In this document: piece by piece, positions 1 through 8,130 of the stretch
Layout: each line of letters starts with the position of its first letter
How positions within the stretch are numbered: the first letter of the stretch is position 1
From: RGIG9041 sp045593905
GTDB taxonomy: Bacteria > Bacillota > Clostridia > Oscillospirales > QAKW01
Assembly: GCA_045593905.1 (NCBI GenBank)
Contig: JAZNXL010000016.1
Span: 1-43,246, forward strand
Direction: 5' to 3'
DNA: 43,246 bases
Notes under the pieces: generated by a model
The model's database searches: none
What the model was told of the DNA's origin: nothing
What the model saw: only the letters and a program-made list of their open reading frames with translations
Made by a program: the position numbers and the translations under genes

Positions 1-140
1 GATGATTATACATTACTGCAAAACAAAAGTTAAGATAACGTCAGTTGACATTAGGTAAAAGTAGCTAAACCATCAGTTTATATTTCGCTAAACTACAAGT
101 TGTTTTCTTAATTATAACACACAATTAGGAAAAAGTAAAT

Positions 141-170
141 AAAAAAAACAGACTTGATCTATGATCAAGT
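141..170 (-). terminator. Intrinsic terminator of tRNA-Lys
   Basis: On the minus strand, a perfect 8-bp stem (ACTTGATC/GATCAAGT, 3-nt loop, 152-170) is followed by a run of eight U (141-148). It starts 9 nt after the tRNA CCA end and ends the tRNA-Lys transcript. The rest of positions 1-140 is AT-rich and I see no gene in it. Confidence 0.9.
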
Positions 171-178
171 TTGTATGA

Positions 179-254
179 TGGTGACCCATCGGAGAATCGA
201 ACTCCGGACACCATGATTAAAAGTCATGTGCTCTGCCAGCTGAGCTACTAAGTC
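179..254 (-). tRNA. tRNA-Lys (anticodon UUU)
   Basis: A full 76-nt cloverleaf with encoded CCA can be folded. The D stem is GCTC/GAGC, the anticodon stem CATGA/TCATG with loop CTTTTAA (anticodon TTT), the variable loop 5 nt, and the T stem CGGAG/CTCCG with loop TTCGATT. The acceptor stem is weak: G1-C72, A2-U71 and C3-G70 pair, followed by two G-U wobbles, one A-U pair and a G7/A66 mismatch. The 3' strand looks canonical for tRNA-Lys and the 5' strand deviates. A consensus promoter and a terminator bracket it, so it is probably functional. Confidence 0.93.
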
Positions 255-266
255 GTTAGCCTATTT

Positions 267-295
267 ATTCTAACAGGTGACTTTTGATTTGTCAA
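267..295 (-). promoter_or_regulatory. SigA promoter of tRNA-Lys
   Basis: On the minus strand, TTGACA (295-290) is followed by a 17-nt spacer and TAGAAT (272-267). Predicted transcription starts a few bases before the tRNA 5' end at 254. Confidence 0.85.
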
Positions 296-378
296 CTGTT
301 TTTTTAAAAAAATATTTCAAAAAAAGAGTAAATGTTAAAAGTTTGTCGTATTAAGTAAATAGAGAGGAAGGTTTTTGT

Positions 379-1383
379 ATGAATTACCGTGAAATATTTG
401 AACAGCGCGAAAAACAAATGCTTTCAAAATTTGCCGCGCTTTCGTGTAATACAAAGGGCAGGGCAATGCCCGAAACCGAGCCTACGCATCGCACCGCGTT
501 TGCGCGCGACCGCGACCGTATTATTCACTCAAAGGCGTTTCGGCGCTTAAAGCACAAAACACAGGTGTTTTTAAGCCCTACAGGCGACCATTACCGCACT
601 CGTCTTACACATACTCTCGAGGTGTGCCAGATTTCGCGTACAATCGCAAGGTGCCTGTTTTTAAACGAAGACTTAACCGAGGCGGTGGCACTTGGTCACG
701 ACCTCGGACATACACCGTTCGGTCACGCAGGCGAGCGGGTGCTTAACGATATTTGTCCGTTTAACTTTAACCACAACGAGCATAGCGTTCGCGTTTGCCA
801 AAAGCTTGAAAAAGACGGCAAAGGCTTAAACCTTACATACGAGGTGCTTGACGGTATACTTTGTCACACCGGCCCCAAGCTTGCCGACACCACCGAGGGA
901 CAAATTGTTCGCCTCGCCGACAAGATTGCATACATAAACCACGATATTGACGATGCAATAAGAGCAGGGATTTTAACCGAGCAAGATTTGCCAAAAGAGG
1001 CAGTAGATATACTTGGCGTTGGTCAGTCAACACGCATAAATGCAATGGTTACAGGCACAATAAATGCAAGTACCGACAGCGCAATAATTAAAATGACTGA
1101 CGATGTTCAATATGCTTTTGACCTTTTGCACGAGTTTTTGTTCTCGAACGTTTATCTTGGCTCAAAGGCAAAGGCAGAAGAAACAAAAGCACAGGGCATT
1201 ATTGAAATGCTTTACAACTATTATGTGTCAAATTATAAAAAAATTCCCCAGGAGTATCAAAAAACAGTAAAAGAAGAGGGAATCGAGCGCGCCGTTTGTG
1301 ACTACATTTCGAGTATGACCGACGGTTTTGCGGTAGATACCTTTGAAAAACTGTTTGTACCAAGCAGTTGGGATGTTAAATAA
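379..1383 (+). CDS. dgt: Deoxyguanosinetriphosphate triphosphohydrolase-like protein (HD superfamily)
   Basis: This is a cytosolic dNTP triphosphohydrolase that converts dGTP or other dNTPs to deoxynucleoside and triphosphate, and so tunes dNTP pools. The 334-aa length fits the short Gram-positive dGTPase-like family. HD-domain metal ligands are visible: H78 in RLTHTLEV, H107-D108 in LGHDLGHTPFGH, and a later D181 in LADKIAYINHDIDDAI. The N-terminal segment FARDRDRIIHSKAFRRLKHKTQVF is replaced here by its key parts DRDRIIHS and FRRLKHKTQVF, which are typical of the family. AGAGGAAGG lies upstream of the ATG. It leads a dgt-dnaG-rpoD cluster found in many clostridia, with a 12-nt gap to dnaG, so co-transcription is likely. 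Nucleotide specificity cannot be read from sequence. Confidence 0.95.
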   Translation: MNYREIFEQREKQMLSKFAALSCNTKGRAMPETEPTHRTAFARDRDRIIHSKAFRRLKHKTQVFLSPTGDHYRTRLTHTLEVCQISRTIARCLFLNEDLTEAVALGHDLGHTPFGHAGERVLNDICPFNFNHNEHSVRVCQKLEKDGKGLNLTYEVLDGILCHTGPKLADTTEGQIVRLADKIAYINHDIDDAIRAGILTEQDLPKEAVDILGVGQSTRINAMVTGTINASTDSAIIKMTDDVQYAFDLLHEFLFSNVYLGSKAKAEETKAQGIIEMLYNYYVSNYKKIPQEYQKTVKEEGIERAVCDYISSMTDGFAVDTFEKLFVPSSWDVK

Positions 1384-1395
1384 AGGAGAAACAAA

Positions 1396-3141
1396 ATGGC
1401 ATTTGACAGTTCGTTTATAAGCGAACTCAAGTTCAAAAACCCTGTTGACGAAATAATCGGCAGTCACCTGCAGTTAAAACGCGCAGGCGGAAGGTTTGTT
1501 GCCTGTTGCCCGTTCCATAACGAAAAAACACCGTCGTTTACCGTGTTTAAAGATACCGAATCATACTACTGCTTTGGTTGCGGCGCAGGCGGCGATGTTA
1601 TTACTTTTATAATGAAGTATAAAAACCTCGATTACAGAGAGGCGGTTTTGGAACTTGCGGGGCGGGTTGGTATGAGTGTACCCGAAGACAACGACCGTTC
1701 AGGGCAGAAAAAACTTGCGCGTGAGCGTATGCTCGAAATGCACAGGCTTGCCGCAAGGCATTACCACAAAAACTTAACCGAAGGCGAAAACGAGTGCCTT
1801 GAGTATGTAAAATCTCGCGGGCTTGATATTTCGTCGGTTACAAGGTATGGACTTGGTTACGCAAAAGACAGCTTTGACGATTTAAAATCGTTACTATTAA
1901 AAAATGGATATTCGCTTCCCGAAATGTACTCGGCAGGGCTTGTTGCAAAAAGCCAAAAAAACGGCAGTTACTACGACAAGTTCCGCGACAGGCTTATGTT
2001 CCCTGTAATTGACCTTAGGGGTAACGTTATTGCGTTTTCGGGGCGCGCACTTAAAAAAGACGCGCTTCCTAAATATATGAACTCGCCCGACACGTTAATT
2101 TACAACAAGGGCAATGTTGTTTTTGGGCTTAATATTGCAAAAGATAAGTGCGAGGGAACGCTTATTTTGTGCGAGGGCAACATTGACGTTGTAATGCTGT
2201 CGCAAGCGGGGTTTAAAAATGCAATAGCACCGCTTGGCACGGCGTTTACCGTTGAGCAGGCGCGTATAATTGCAAAGTACGCAAAAAACGTGGTTGTTGC
2301 GTTTGACAGTGATGCAGCAGGTCAAAAAGCAACGGCAAAGGCAATCGACTTTTTAAAAAGTCAGGGCGTAAGCGTAAGGGTTTTACAAATGCAGGGCGCA
2401 AAAGACCCCGATGAATACATTAAAACATACGGCAAAGAGCGGTTCTCGATGCTTATAAAACGCTCTAAAACGCCAACCGAGTATGCGCTCGACAAGCTTG
2501 CAGGTGAATACAATCTTGACGACACGGCGCAAAAAATGCAGTTTATACAAAAAGCTTGTGATACTGTGGCGGCTCTTGACTCGGCAGTTGAACGCGAGAT
2601 TTACACCTCCAAGCTTTCAAAAATGATTGATGTTTCGGTAAACGTTTTAACAACCGATATTGAAAAGCGGCATAAGCAACAAATAAACCGCGAACGCAAA
2701 CGTCAGATTACAAACGAAACGCGTGAGATTACAGGTATGAGCGATAACGTTAACCGTGAGCGCTCTCAGAACTTGCTTGCGGCGCGCTCAGAAGAAATGC
2801 TAATAACAATTATTGTTAAAAACCCGTCGCTTATTGATGTGGCGGAGCAAAACATATCACCTGATGATTTTGTTACTGACTTTAACAGGCAGGTTTATCA
2901 GTTTTATTTAAACGGACTTAAGAGTGACAAAACGGCGCAGTCGCTTTCGCTTGCGGAGTGCTTTGATGCGGCGCAGGTATCGAGAATAACATATATTTTA
3001 AACACTACGGTGTTATCGGGTGATGCTAAAACGCAGCTGCTCGATTGCATATCAACAATAAAATCACAAAAGTTAAAAAAGGTTAACCCGCACGAGCTGT
3101 CAGCCGAGCAGCTTGCCGAGTTAATTAAAAAGGAGAAATAA
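1396..3141 (+). CDS. dnaG: DNA primase
   Basis: DnaG makes the RNA primers for lagging-strand synthesis and works with the replicative helicase. The N-terminal CHC2 zinc ribbon is visible (C38, H41, C59, C62, in CCPFHNEKTPSF and YYCFGCGAGGD). The TOPRIM core follows, with CEG at about residues 259-261 and the acidic DSDAAGQ motif near 303. The C-terminal part, from about residue 450, is the variable helicase-interaction region. The 581-aa length is normal. An AAGGAG site precedes the ATG, and the stop lies 2 nt before rpoD, so the two are translationally linked in the conserved macromolecular-synthesis arrangement. Confidence 0.98.
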   Translation: MAFDSSFISELKFKNPVDEIIGSHLQLKRAGGRFVACCPFHNEKTPSFTVFKDTESYYCFGCGAGGDVITFIMKYKNLDYREAVLELAGRVGMSVPEDNDRSGQKKLARERMLEMHRLAARHYHKNLTEGENECLEYVKSRGLDISSVTRYGLGYAKDSFDDLKSLLLKNGYSLPEMYSAGLVAKSQKNGSYYDKFRDRLMFPVIDLRGNVIAFSGRALKKDALPKYMNSPDTLIYNKGNVVFGLNIAKDKCEGTLILCEGNIDVVMLSQAGFKNAIAPLGTAFTVEQARIIAKYAKNVVVAFDSDAAGQKATAKAIDFLKSQGVSVRVLQMQGAKDPDEYIKTYGKERFSMLIKRSKTPTEYALDKLAGEYNLDDTAQKMQFIQKACDTVAALDSAVEREIYTSKLSKMIDVSVNVLTTDIEKRHKQQINRERKRQITNETREITGMSDNVNRERSQNLLAARSEEMLITIIVKNPSLIDVAEQNISPDDFVTDFNRQVYQFYLNGLKSDKTAQSLSLAECFDAAQVSRITYILNTTVLSGDAKTQLLDCISTIKSQKLKKVNPHELSAEQLAELIKKEK

Positions 3142-3143
3142 GG

Positions 3144-4223
3144 ATGAATATTGACAAGAAAAAGTTTTATTTAGACCTGGTCGAGCTTGGTAAATCAAAA
3201 GGCTCGCTCACCAACCGCGAGATTATGGATGCGATTGAAGAGGTATCACTTGATGCCGAGCATATGGAAAAGCTTTACGATATGCTCGAAGAACAGGGTA
3301 TTGAGATTATTGAAGAGCCTATCGACGATATTGAAAGCCTTGATATAGCGGCAGTTGCAGGCGACACATACACCGCTGACGACGGCTCAGAGATGATGAT
3401 TGTTGACGACCCCGTTAAAGTGTACTTAAAGGAGATTGGTAAGGTTTCGCTTTTGTCGGCTCAAGAGGAAATTGAGCTTGCTAAAAAAATGAGCGAGGGC
3501 AGTGAGTATGCTAAAGACAGACTTGCCGAAGCAAACTTAAGGCTTGTTGTATCAATCGCAAAGCGTTATGTTGGCAGGGGTATGCATTTTCTTGACCTTA
3601 TTCAAGAGGGTAACCTTGGTCTTATAAAGGCGGTTGAAAAGTTCGACTACGAAAAAGGCTATAAGTTTTCAACCTATGCTACTTGGTGGATAAGACAGGC
3701 AATCACCCGTGCTATTGCCGACCAGGCTCGTACAATCAGAATTCCTGTGCATATGGTTGAAACAATCAACCGCGTTATGCGTGTATCGCGTCAGCTTGTT
3801 CAAGAGCTTGGCCGTGAGCCTACAAGTGCTGAGATTGCAAAAGAGCTTAATCAGCCCGAAGAAAAAATTCGTGAAATTTTAAAAATTGCGCTTGACCCTG
3901 TATCGCTCGAAACACCTATCGGTGAAGAAGACTCGCACCTTGGCGACTTTATTCCCGATGAGGATATTCCTGCACCTGTTGAAGCAACCTCGCACATTAT
4001 GTTAAAAGAACAGCTTGCCGAGGTGCTCGATACACTTACACCCCGTGAAGCAAAGGTGCTTCAGTTAAGATTTGGACTTATTGACGGCAGACAGCGTACA
4101 CTCGAAGAGGTTGGCCGCGAGTTTAACGTAACCCGTGAGCGTATCCGCCAAATCGAGTCAAAGGCACTAAGAAAACTGCGTCATCCGTCAAGAAGCAAAA
4201 AACTTAAAGACTTTTTGGAATAA
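3144..4223 (+). CDS. rpoD: RNA polymerase primary sigma factor SigA/RpoD
   Basis: This is the housekeeping sigma-70 that directs RNA polymerase to TTGACA/TATAAT promoters, many of which occur in this window. The 359-aa length is typical of Gram-positive SigA, which has a short region 1.1. Seen in order are region 1.2 from about residue 88 (DPVKVYLKEIG), region 2 with GNLGLIKAVEKFDYEKGYKF and the tryptophan-rich melting motif YATWWIRQAI, region 3, and region 4 with a helix-turn-helix (TLEEVGREFNVTRERIRQIE). The ATG sits 2 nt after dnaG. No convincing terminator follows, so some read-through into the ECF gene is possible. Confidence 0.98.
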   Translation: MNIDKKKFYLDLVELGKSKGSLTNREIMDAIEEVSLDAEHMEKLYDMLEEQGIEIIEEPIDDIESLDIAAVAGDTYTADDGSEMMIVDDPVKVYLKEIGKVSLLSAQEEIELAKKMSEGSEYAKDRLAEANLRLVVSIAKRYVGRGMHFLDLIQEGNLGLIKAVEKFDYEKGYKFSTYATWWIRQAITRAIADQARTIRIPVHMVETINRVMRVSRQLVQELGREPTSAEIAKELNQPEEKIREILKIALDPVSLETPIGEEDSHLGDFIPDEDIPAPVEATSHIMLKEQLAEVLDTLTPREAKVLQLRFGLIDGRQRTLEEVGREFNVTRERIRQIESKALRKLRHPSRSKKLKDFLE

Positions 4224-4234
4224 TTTGAAAAAAT

Positions 4235-4263
4235 TGAAACATTTTTTGCCTTTGATGTGTTAT
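4235..4263 (+). promoter_or_regulatory. Possible ECF-type (SigW-like) promoter upstream of the ECF sigma gene
   Basis: TGAAAC followed by a T run (4235-4247) matches the -35 element of ECF/SigW-class promoters. About 16-17 nt later is GTGTTA/TGTTAT, a poor match to the usual CGTA-type -10. The site lies 26-54 nt before the ECF start codon, as expected for autoregulation. The -10 assignment is weak. Confidence 0.4.
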
Positions 4264-4288
4264 ATATACAAAAGAGTATGAGGCTTAT

Positions 4289-4819
4289 ATGACTACTGAT
4301 ATTAAAATTAATAATATCGAGTATCTTGTAGACGAATTTTTGCCTGATATTGTAAGACTTGCGCTTGTTTATGTTAAAAATATGGAGGACGCTGAGGATA
4401 TAGGTCAACAGGTTTTTGTTACCTATCTACATAAAAAGCCGATGTTTTGCGATTATGAACACGCAAAACGGTGGCTGTTGAAGGTTGCTGTAAACCTTGC
4501 AAAAAACACCCTGCGTTCAAAAAAGAACATGGCAAACTTTGACGATTACGCAAACATATTGTTTACTGATAATATCGATTACGGCCTTGATAGCCGTGAA
4601 GATGAGGTGGTGCGCGCAGTTATGCGCCTAAAGCCGTCTTATCGCGAGGTAGTGCACCTTTATTACTATGATGGATATGACACAAACGAAATTTCTAAAA
4701 TTCTTTTAATTCCGCCCGCCACAGTGCGTACACGCCTTGCGCGTGCAAGGGCGGAGCTTAAAAAGATGTTGGAAGGGGGCGAGATATGTGAAAAACAGCT
4801 ACAAGAGTGCGATGTCTAA
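4289..4819 (+). CDS. ECF-family RNA polymerase sigma factor
   Basis: This 176-aa alternative sigma factor has sigma-70 region 2 (residues about 15-80, with VKNMEDAEDIGQQVFVTY) and region 4 (about 105-165, with an HTH in YDGYDTNEISKILLIPPATVRTRLARA). Regions 1 and 3 are absent, as is usual for group 4 sigma factors. The reading frame overlaps the next gene, whose GTG start at 4788 lies inside this gene, which is the classic sigma/anti-sigma coupling. A TGAAAC-type element upstream suggests autoregulation. The stimulus and regulon cannot be inferred. Confidence 0.92.
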   Translation: MTTDIKINNIEYLVDEFLPDIVRLALVYVKNMEDAEDIGQQVFVTYLHKKPMFCDYEHAKRWLLKVAVNLAKNTLRSKKNMANFDDYANILFTDNIDYGLDSREDEVVRAVMRLKPSYREVVHLYYYDGYDTNEISKILLIPPATVRTRLARARAELKKMLEGGEICEKQLQECDV

Positions 4820-5420
4820 AATAACAGTTGACGACATCACAAAAAAACGCATACTTGAGGGCGCAATCAGACAGAGCCAACACAAAAATATAATTGTGTG
4901 GAAATCGTTTGGCTTTGCGGCGGCAGTTGCGGCTGTGCTTGTGCTTACTGTTATATCTGTTTATTTTACAAATCCGCTCTTTAAACCAAAATATCAAGAT
5001 ATTGACCTTTCAACCTACGAGTACACAGGCTATCAAACTGTTTGTATTGCCGAGAATATGTCGTACAGGGCGGCTGATGTTAATGACCGCATTTATTACG
5101 ACACAAAAATCTCTTTTAAGTTTGTTGGCTTTGAAAAATACGGAATAGAGATTGACCAAAGCTCAATACTGTTTAACACAACGCTTGGCAGTTCATACAC
5201 GCTGACAAACTTTTTTGACGATTACTACAAGCTAATAGTAAGCGAGCGTTCGGGGATTTCAAACGTGGTTGACGGCTCAATCAAGAGCCTGTTTAATATT
5301 GAAGGTGCGCACGAAATTTATCTTGATGACGGCAAACGCGTTATTACAAACCTTGATACAACGCTTTTAAGTGACTATCAGGATATGGAAGAAATTGTTT
5401 TTACAATTACAATAAAATAA
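4788..5420 (+). CDS. Putative membrane-anchored anti-sigma factor (unrecognised family)
   Basis: The protein is about 210 aa from a GTG start at 4788. That start is preceded by GGAAGGGGG with 8-nt spacing and overlaps the sigma gene by 32 nt; an ATG at 4812 is the alternative. It has a cytosolic N-terminus of roughly 35 residues (VDDITKKRILEGAIRQS), a single transmembrane helix (about residues 40-60, rich in A, V and L), then an extracytoplasmic domain of about 150 aa containing many Y, D and S residues. I cannot name a family. The topology and the overlap with an ECF sigma gene make an anti-sigma role likely. A terminator follows directly. Confidence 0.7.
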   Translation: MKNSYKSAMSKITVDDITKKRILEGAIRQSQHKNIIVWKSFGFAAAVAAVLVLTVISVYFTNPLFKPKYQDIDLSTYEYTGYQTVCIAENMSYRAADVNDRIYYDTKISFKFVGFEKYGIEIDQSSILFNTTLGSSYTLTNFFDDYYKLIVSERSGISNVVDGSIKSLFNIEGAHEIYLDDGKRVITNLDTTLLSDYQDMEEIVFTITIK

Positions 5421-5422
5421 AA

Positions 5423-5450
5423 AAACACCGCAGTTTTTACTGCGGTGTTT
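5423..5450. terminator. Bidirectional intrinsic terminator
   Basis: An 11-bp perfect stem (AAACACCGCAG/CTGCGGTGTTT, 6-nt loop) is flanked by A and T runs. It separates the convergent anti-sigma and sugar kinase genes and can act on both strands. Confidence 0.9.
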
Positions 5451-5458
5451 TAATTTTG

Positions 5459-6502
5459 TTACGGTCTGTATTTTTGAACAATCTCAACCATTTTTTCGTA
5501 GTTTTGTTCCATTTCTTCGACAAGACGCATTTGTGTGCGTGAACGAACGAGGTTGTGTTCGGGGTAGGCGGTTTTAAAGTAAACATCGCCGTCAAAGTAG
5601 TCGGTCAAAAATCTTGCGCCGCACTCGTAGGTCATCATAATAGCGCCGTGCGGTAAAAGTAAGATTTCTTCGTCGGTAAGTGCGTTGCCAACGCCCTCAA
5701 AATAACCTTTAACGTATGCTTCGTAAAGCTCAAGTGAAAAATGAACTTTTGAAAGGTCTTGCTCGTCTTCGGCAGCAGTTGATGCGCCAAAGCGGATAGA
5801 GTCGCCAAAGTCGTTAATTGAAAGGCCAGGCATTACTGTATCAAGGTCGATTACGCAAACGCCTTTGCCTGTTTTTTCGTCAAGCAACACGTTGTTAAGT
5901 TTTGTATCGTTATGTGTAACACGAAGCGGAAGCTCAATGCCTGTGTCGATTTTGTCCTCGCGTGATACGTAAAAATCGTAATCAGCTAAAGCGGTAGAAA
6001 AACGGCCTGATTTGTTTGCTTTTGCAGCTTCTTTAAGGTTAGCAATACGCCACTTTGTGTCGTGAAAACGCTTGATTGTTTCGTTAAGAGTTTCGGCAGG
6101 GAAATTGGCGAGTTTTTTCTGGAAGTTACCAAAAGCAACTGCGCTTTCGTAAAAGTCGTTTGCATCGCGTGCGGCATCAAGGCCGATAACATTGTCAACA
6201 AACACCGAAAGTCTGTAGCAAATACCGTCAAGGTTTAAGTATTTTTTGCCGTCGAGTGTACGAACATAGCTTATTGTAAGCTCGTTGGGGAAATTCTCTT
6301 TAAGATATTCGGTAACCGCAAAGAGATTGTCCATAAGCTCGTCGGGGTTTTTGAATATGTTTGTGTTAATACGCTGAAAAGTGTATTTTTCGGCGGTAGT
6401 TGTAACAAGGTTGGTATCGTTAATATGGCCGTTACCAAGCGGCTTGATACTAACTATTTCGCCCTTTATTTTAAATTGTTTTACAATATCTATTATTTCC
6501 AT
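5459..6502 (-). CDS. Aminoglycoside-phosphotransferase-fold sugar kinase, NahK-like
   Basis: This 347-aa kinase has the APH fold. It shows the N-terminal nucleotide-binding region (LGNGHINDTNLV, FQRINTNIFKNPDELMDN), the catalytic Brenner-type motif THNDTKLNNVLLD and the metal-binding DLDTVMPG. The QRIN-FKNP signature is shared with N-acetylhexosamine 1-kinases (NahK), which form GlcNAc/GalNAc-1-phosphate. The start codon overlaps the stop region of the upstream nucleotidyltransferase by 10 nt, so the pair is translationally coupled and should act in sequence: sugar to sugar-1-P to NDP-sugar. Substrate identity is inferred; a related hexose or uronate is possible. Confidence 0.78.
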   Translation of the reverse strand: MEIIDIVKQFKIKGEIVSIKPLGNGHINDTNLVTTTAEKYTFQRINTNIFKNPDELMDNLFAVTEYLKENFPNELTISYVRTLDGKKYLNLDGICYRLSVFVDNVIGLDAARDANDFYESAVAFGNFQKKLANFPAETLNETIKRFHDTKWRIANLKEAAKANKSGRFSTALADYDFYVSREDKIDTGIELPLRVTHNDTKLNNVLLDEKTGKGVCVIDLDTVMPGLSINDFGDSIRFGASTAAEDEQDLSKVHFSLELYEAYVKGYFEGVGNALTDEEILLLPHGAIMMTYECGARFLTDYFDGDVYFKTAYPEHNLVRSRTQMRLVEEMEQNYEKMVEIVQKYRP

Positions 6503-7410
6503 AATTTTTCCGGATAAAGCCCCTTGTCTTTAAGTTGTTGAATGCCTGCTTGTACCTTGGGTTTGTCTTCGGCATAGGTAACGCCGTACCATTTGTCATC
6601 GGTTTTTAATACGTCAACAGATGCTTTGCCGTCTTTTAACATATCGTCAACCACCATAGGTAAGAAGAACTCGCCCTTGAGCGGGTTTTCTTTTGCGGCT
6701 TTGTCTAAAAATGCAGGGAAGCGTGCTTCGAGCTCGTCAATAAACTCTCTGTTATAGCCCCACATATTCATTGAAGCAATGCTGTCACCCGGGAGCTTGG
6801 TAAAGGTTTTGCCGTCGTCCTCGGTGTATTTTGCGTTTTCGCCGTCCATTTCGATTTTGGTGCGCTCGTCAATTTTTTTGAGCTTGCCATCCTCGACAGC
6901 GCAGATACCGCGTGAAACATAGCCGTTGTCGGTAAGTGTGTTTGAAAGCTTGTAGCCAACAAGCGCGATACCGTACTTGTCGTCTTTTTTGTCGCTTGTA
7001 AGATGCTCGTAAAGTACCTTGTAAGCGTTAGGACCGTAGTAGTCGTCAGAGTTGATTACTGCAAACGGGCCGTCAACAGCGTCTTTACAGCAAAGGATTG
7101 CGTGAGCGGTACCCCAAGGCTTTACTCTGCCTTCGGGAATTGAATAGCCCTCGGGTAATTTATCGAGTTCTTGGTAAACATAGTCAACCTCGACAACCTT
7201 TGAAAGTCTTTCGCCGATAGCTTCTTTAAAATCTTTTTCAATTTGGTGCTTTATAACAAAAACAACCTTTTTAAAGCCTGCTCTGATTGCATCGTAAACA
7301 GAAAAGTCAATAATAACGTTTCCGTATGCATCGATAGGGTCAATTTGTTTAAGACCGCCGTAACGGCTGCCCATGCCGGCTGCCATTACAACAAGAGTGG
7401 GTTTTGACAT
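6493..7410 (-). CDS. Sugar-1-phosphate nucleotidyltransferase
   Basis: This 305-aa NTP-transferase (GT-A-like Rossmann fold) opens with the pyrophosphorylase motif VMAAGMGSRYGGLKQ (G-x-G-x-R and the later K). Downstream are the acidic metal site NSDDYYG and a product-site GDSIASMNMWGYN. It should condense a sugar-1-phosphate with UTP or another NTP. The neighbouring NahK-like kinase would supply the sugar-1-P. The ATG is preceded by AGGGAGAA and a recognisable promoter, so this is the first gene of a two-gene operon. The exact sugar and nucleotide are unknown. Confidence 0.8.
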   Translation of the reverse strand: MSKPTLVVMAAGMGSRYGGLKQIDPIDAYGNVIIDFSVYDAIRAGFKKVVFVIKHQIEKDFKEAIGERLSKVVEVDYVYQELDKLPEGYSIPEGRVKPWGTAHAILCCKDAVDGPFAVINSDDYYGPNAYKVLYEHLTSDKKDDKYGIALVGYKLSNTLTDNGYVSRGICAVEDGKLKKIDERTKIEMDGENAKYTEDDGKTFTKLPGDSIASMNMWGYNREFIDELEARFPAFLDKAAKENPLKGEFFLPMVVDDMLKDGKASVDVLKTDDKWYGVTYAEDKPKVQAGIQQLKDKGLYPEKLWK

Positions 7411-7443
7411 TGTAATATTCTCCCTTACACATTATTTTATATA

Positions 7444-7472
7444 AGTATAACATAGTAATTTTGCAAATACAA
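7444..7472 (-). promoter_or_regulatory. Promoter of the nucleotidyltransferase-kinase operon
   Basis: On the minus strand, TTGTAT (7472-7467) is followed by 17 nt and TATACT (7449-7444). The -10 is good and the -35 weaker. It lies 34 nt before the start codon. Confidence 0.65.
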
Positions 7473-7521
7473 CATCATTTTAACTTACAAGCGGTAAATG
7501 TACAAAACAAGGCTAAATTTG

Positions 7522-7550
7522 TTGACTTTAAATATACTATATAATATAAT
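7522..7550 (+). promoter_or_regulatory. SigA promoter of the DUF4364 gene
   Basis: TTGACT, a 17-nt spacer and a perfect TATAAT lie 28 nt upstream of the chosen ATG. Because the promoter sits between the longer in-frame ATG (7498) and 7579, it argues for the 7579 start. Confidence 0.85.
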
Positions 7551-7578
7551 AAACTATATTAAATTAAGGAGTAATATA

Positions 7579-8130
7579 ATGACTATTATAGGCGGTCTTA
7601 ACAGTGTGCCCGATGTAAAAGTGCTTGTGCTTTACATATTAAACTACGCAGGCGCACCGCTTTTAAAAGATAATATAATCAACATTGCGCTGTCTGACGG
7701 ACTTGTGCAGTATTTTGACCTTGTTCAAGCTATTGACGAAATGCTTATAACAGGGCTTATTGACATTACAGGAAAAGATACACCTGACGTACTCAGAATA
7801 ACCGAGCTGGGACGTCAAACTCTTGGGCTTTTTGAAAAAACCTTGCCGCACAGCATACGCAGAAAAAATCAGACTGCGCTTTTAAAAATGCTTGCCGACA
7901 TTGAACGCGCCCGTAACGTCAAATCAAACATCGAGAAAAAGTCGAGCGGGTTTGAGGTTACATGCACACTTATCGACGGCGATGACGTGCTTTTAGAGTA
8001 CAAGCTTTTGGTACCCACTCAAATTCAGGCGCAGCTTATTGTTGAGCAGTTTGAAAAAAATTCAACCGAAAAGTATAAAAGTATTTTACAGCTTTTGGTT
8101 GACGAAAAACTATTTGAGGACGAAATTTAA
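7579..8130 (+). CDS. DUF4364 family putative winged-helix regulator
   Basis: This 183-aa protein of the clostridial DUF4364 family is probably a PadR/winged-helix-type transcription factor. The N-terminal 80 residues form a helix-rich wHTH-like region (VKVLVLYILNYAGAPL, YFDLVQAIDEMLITGLI, ITELGRQTLGLF). The C-terminal half (about 105-183) is alpha/beta. The start at 7579 is preferred over an in-frame ATG at 7498 because AAGGAG lies 8 nt upstream and the promoter lies between the two. Its stop overlaps the next start (TAATG), so the two are coupled. The regulatory target is unknown. Confidence 0.85.
   Translation: MTIIGGLNSVPDVKVLVLYILNYAGAPLLKDNIINIALSDGLVQYFDLVQAIDEMLITGLIDITGKDTPDVLRITELGRQTLGLFEKTLPHSIRRKNQTALLKMLADIERARNVKSNIEKKSSGFEVTCTLIDGDDVLLEYKLLVPTQIQAQLIVEQFEKNSTEKYKSILQLLVDEKLFEDEI

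Noticed and set aside
43..78. TTGACA near the left edge as a promoter
   Set aside because: No acceptable -10 at 16-18 nt and no downstream plus-strand gene before the tRNA terminator.
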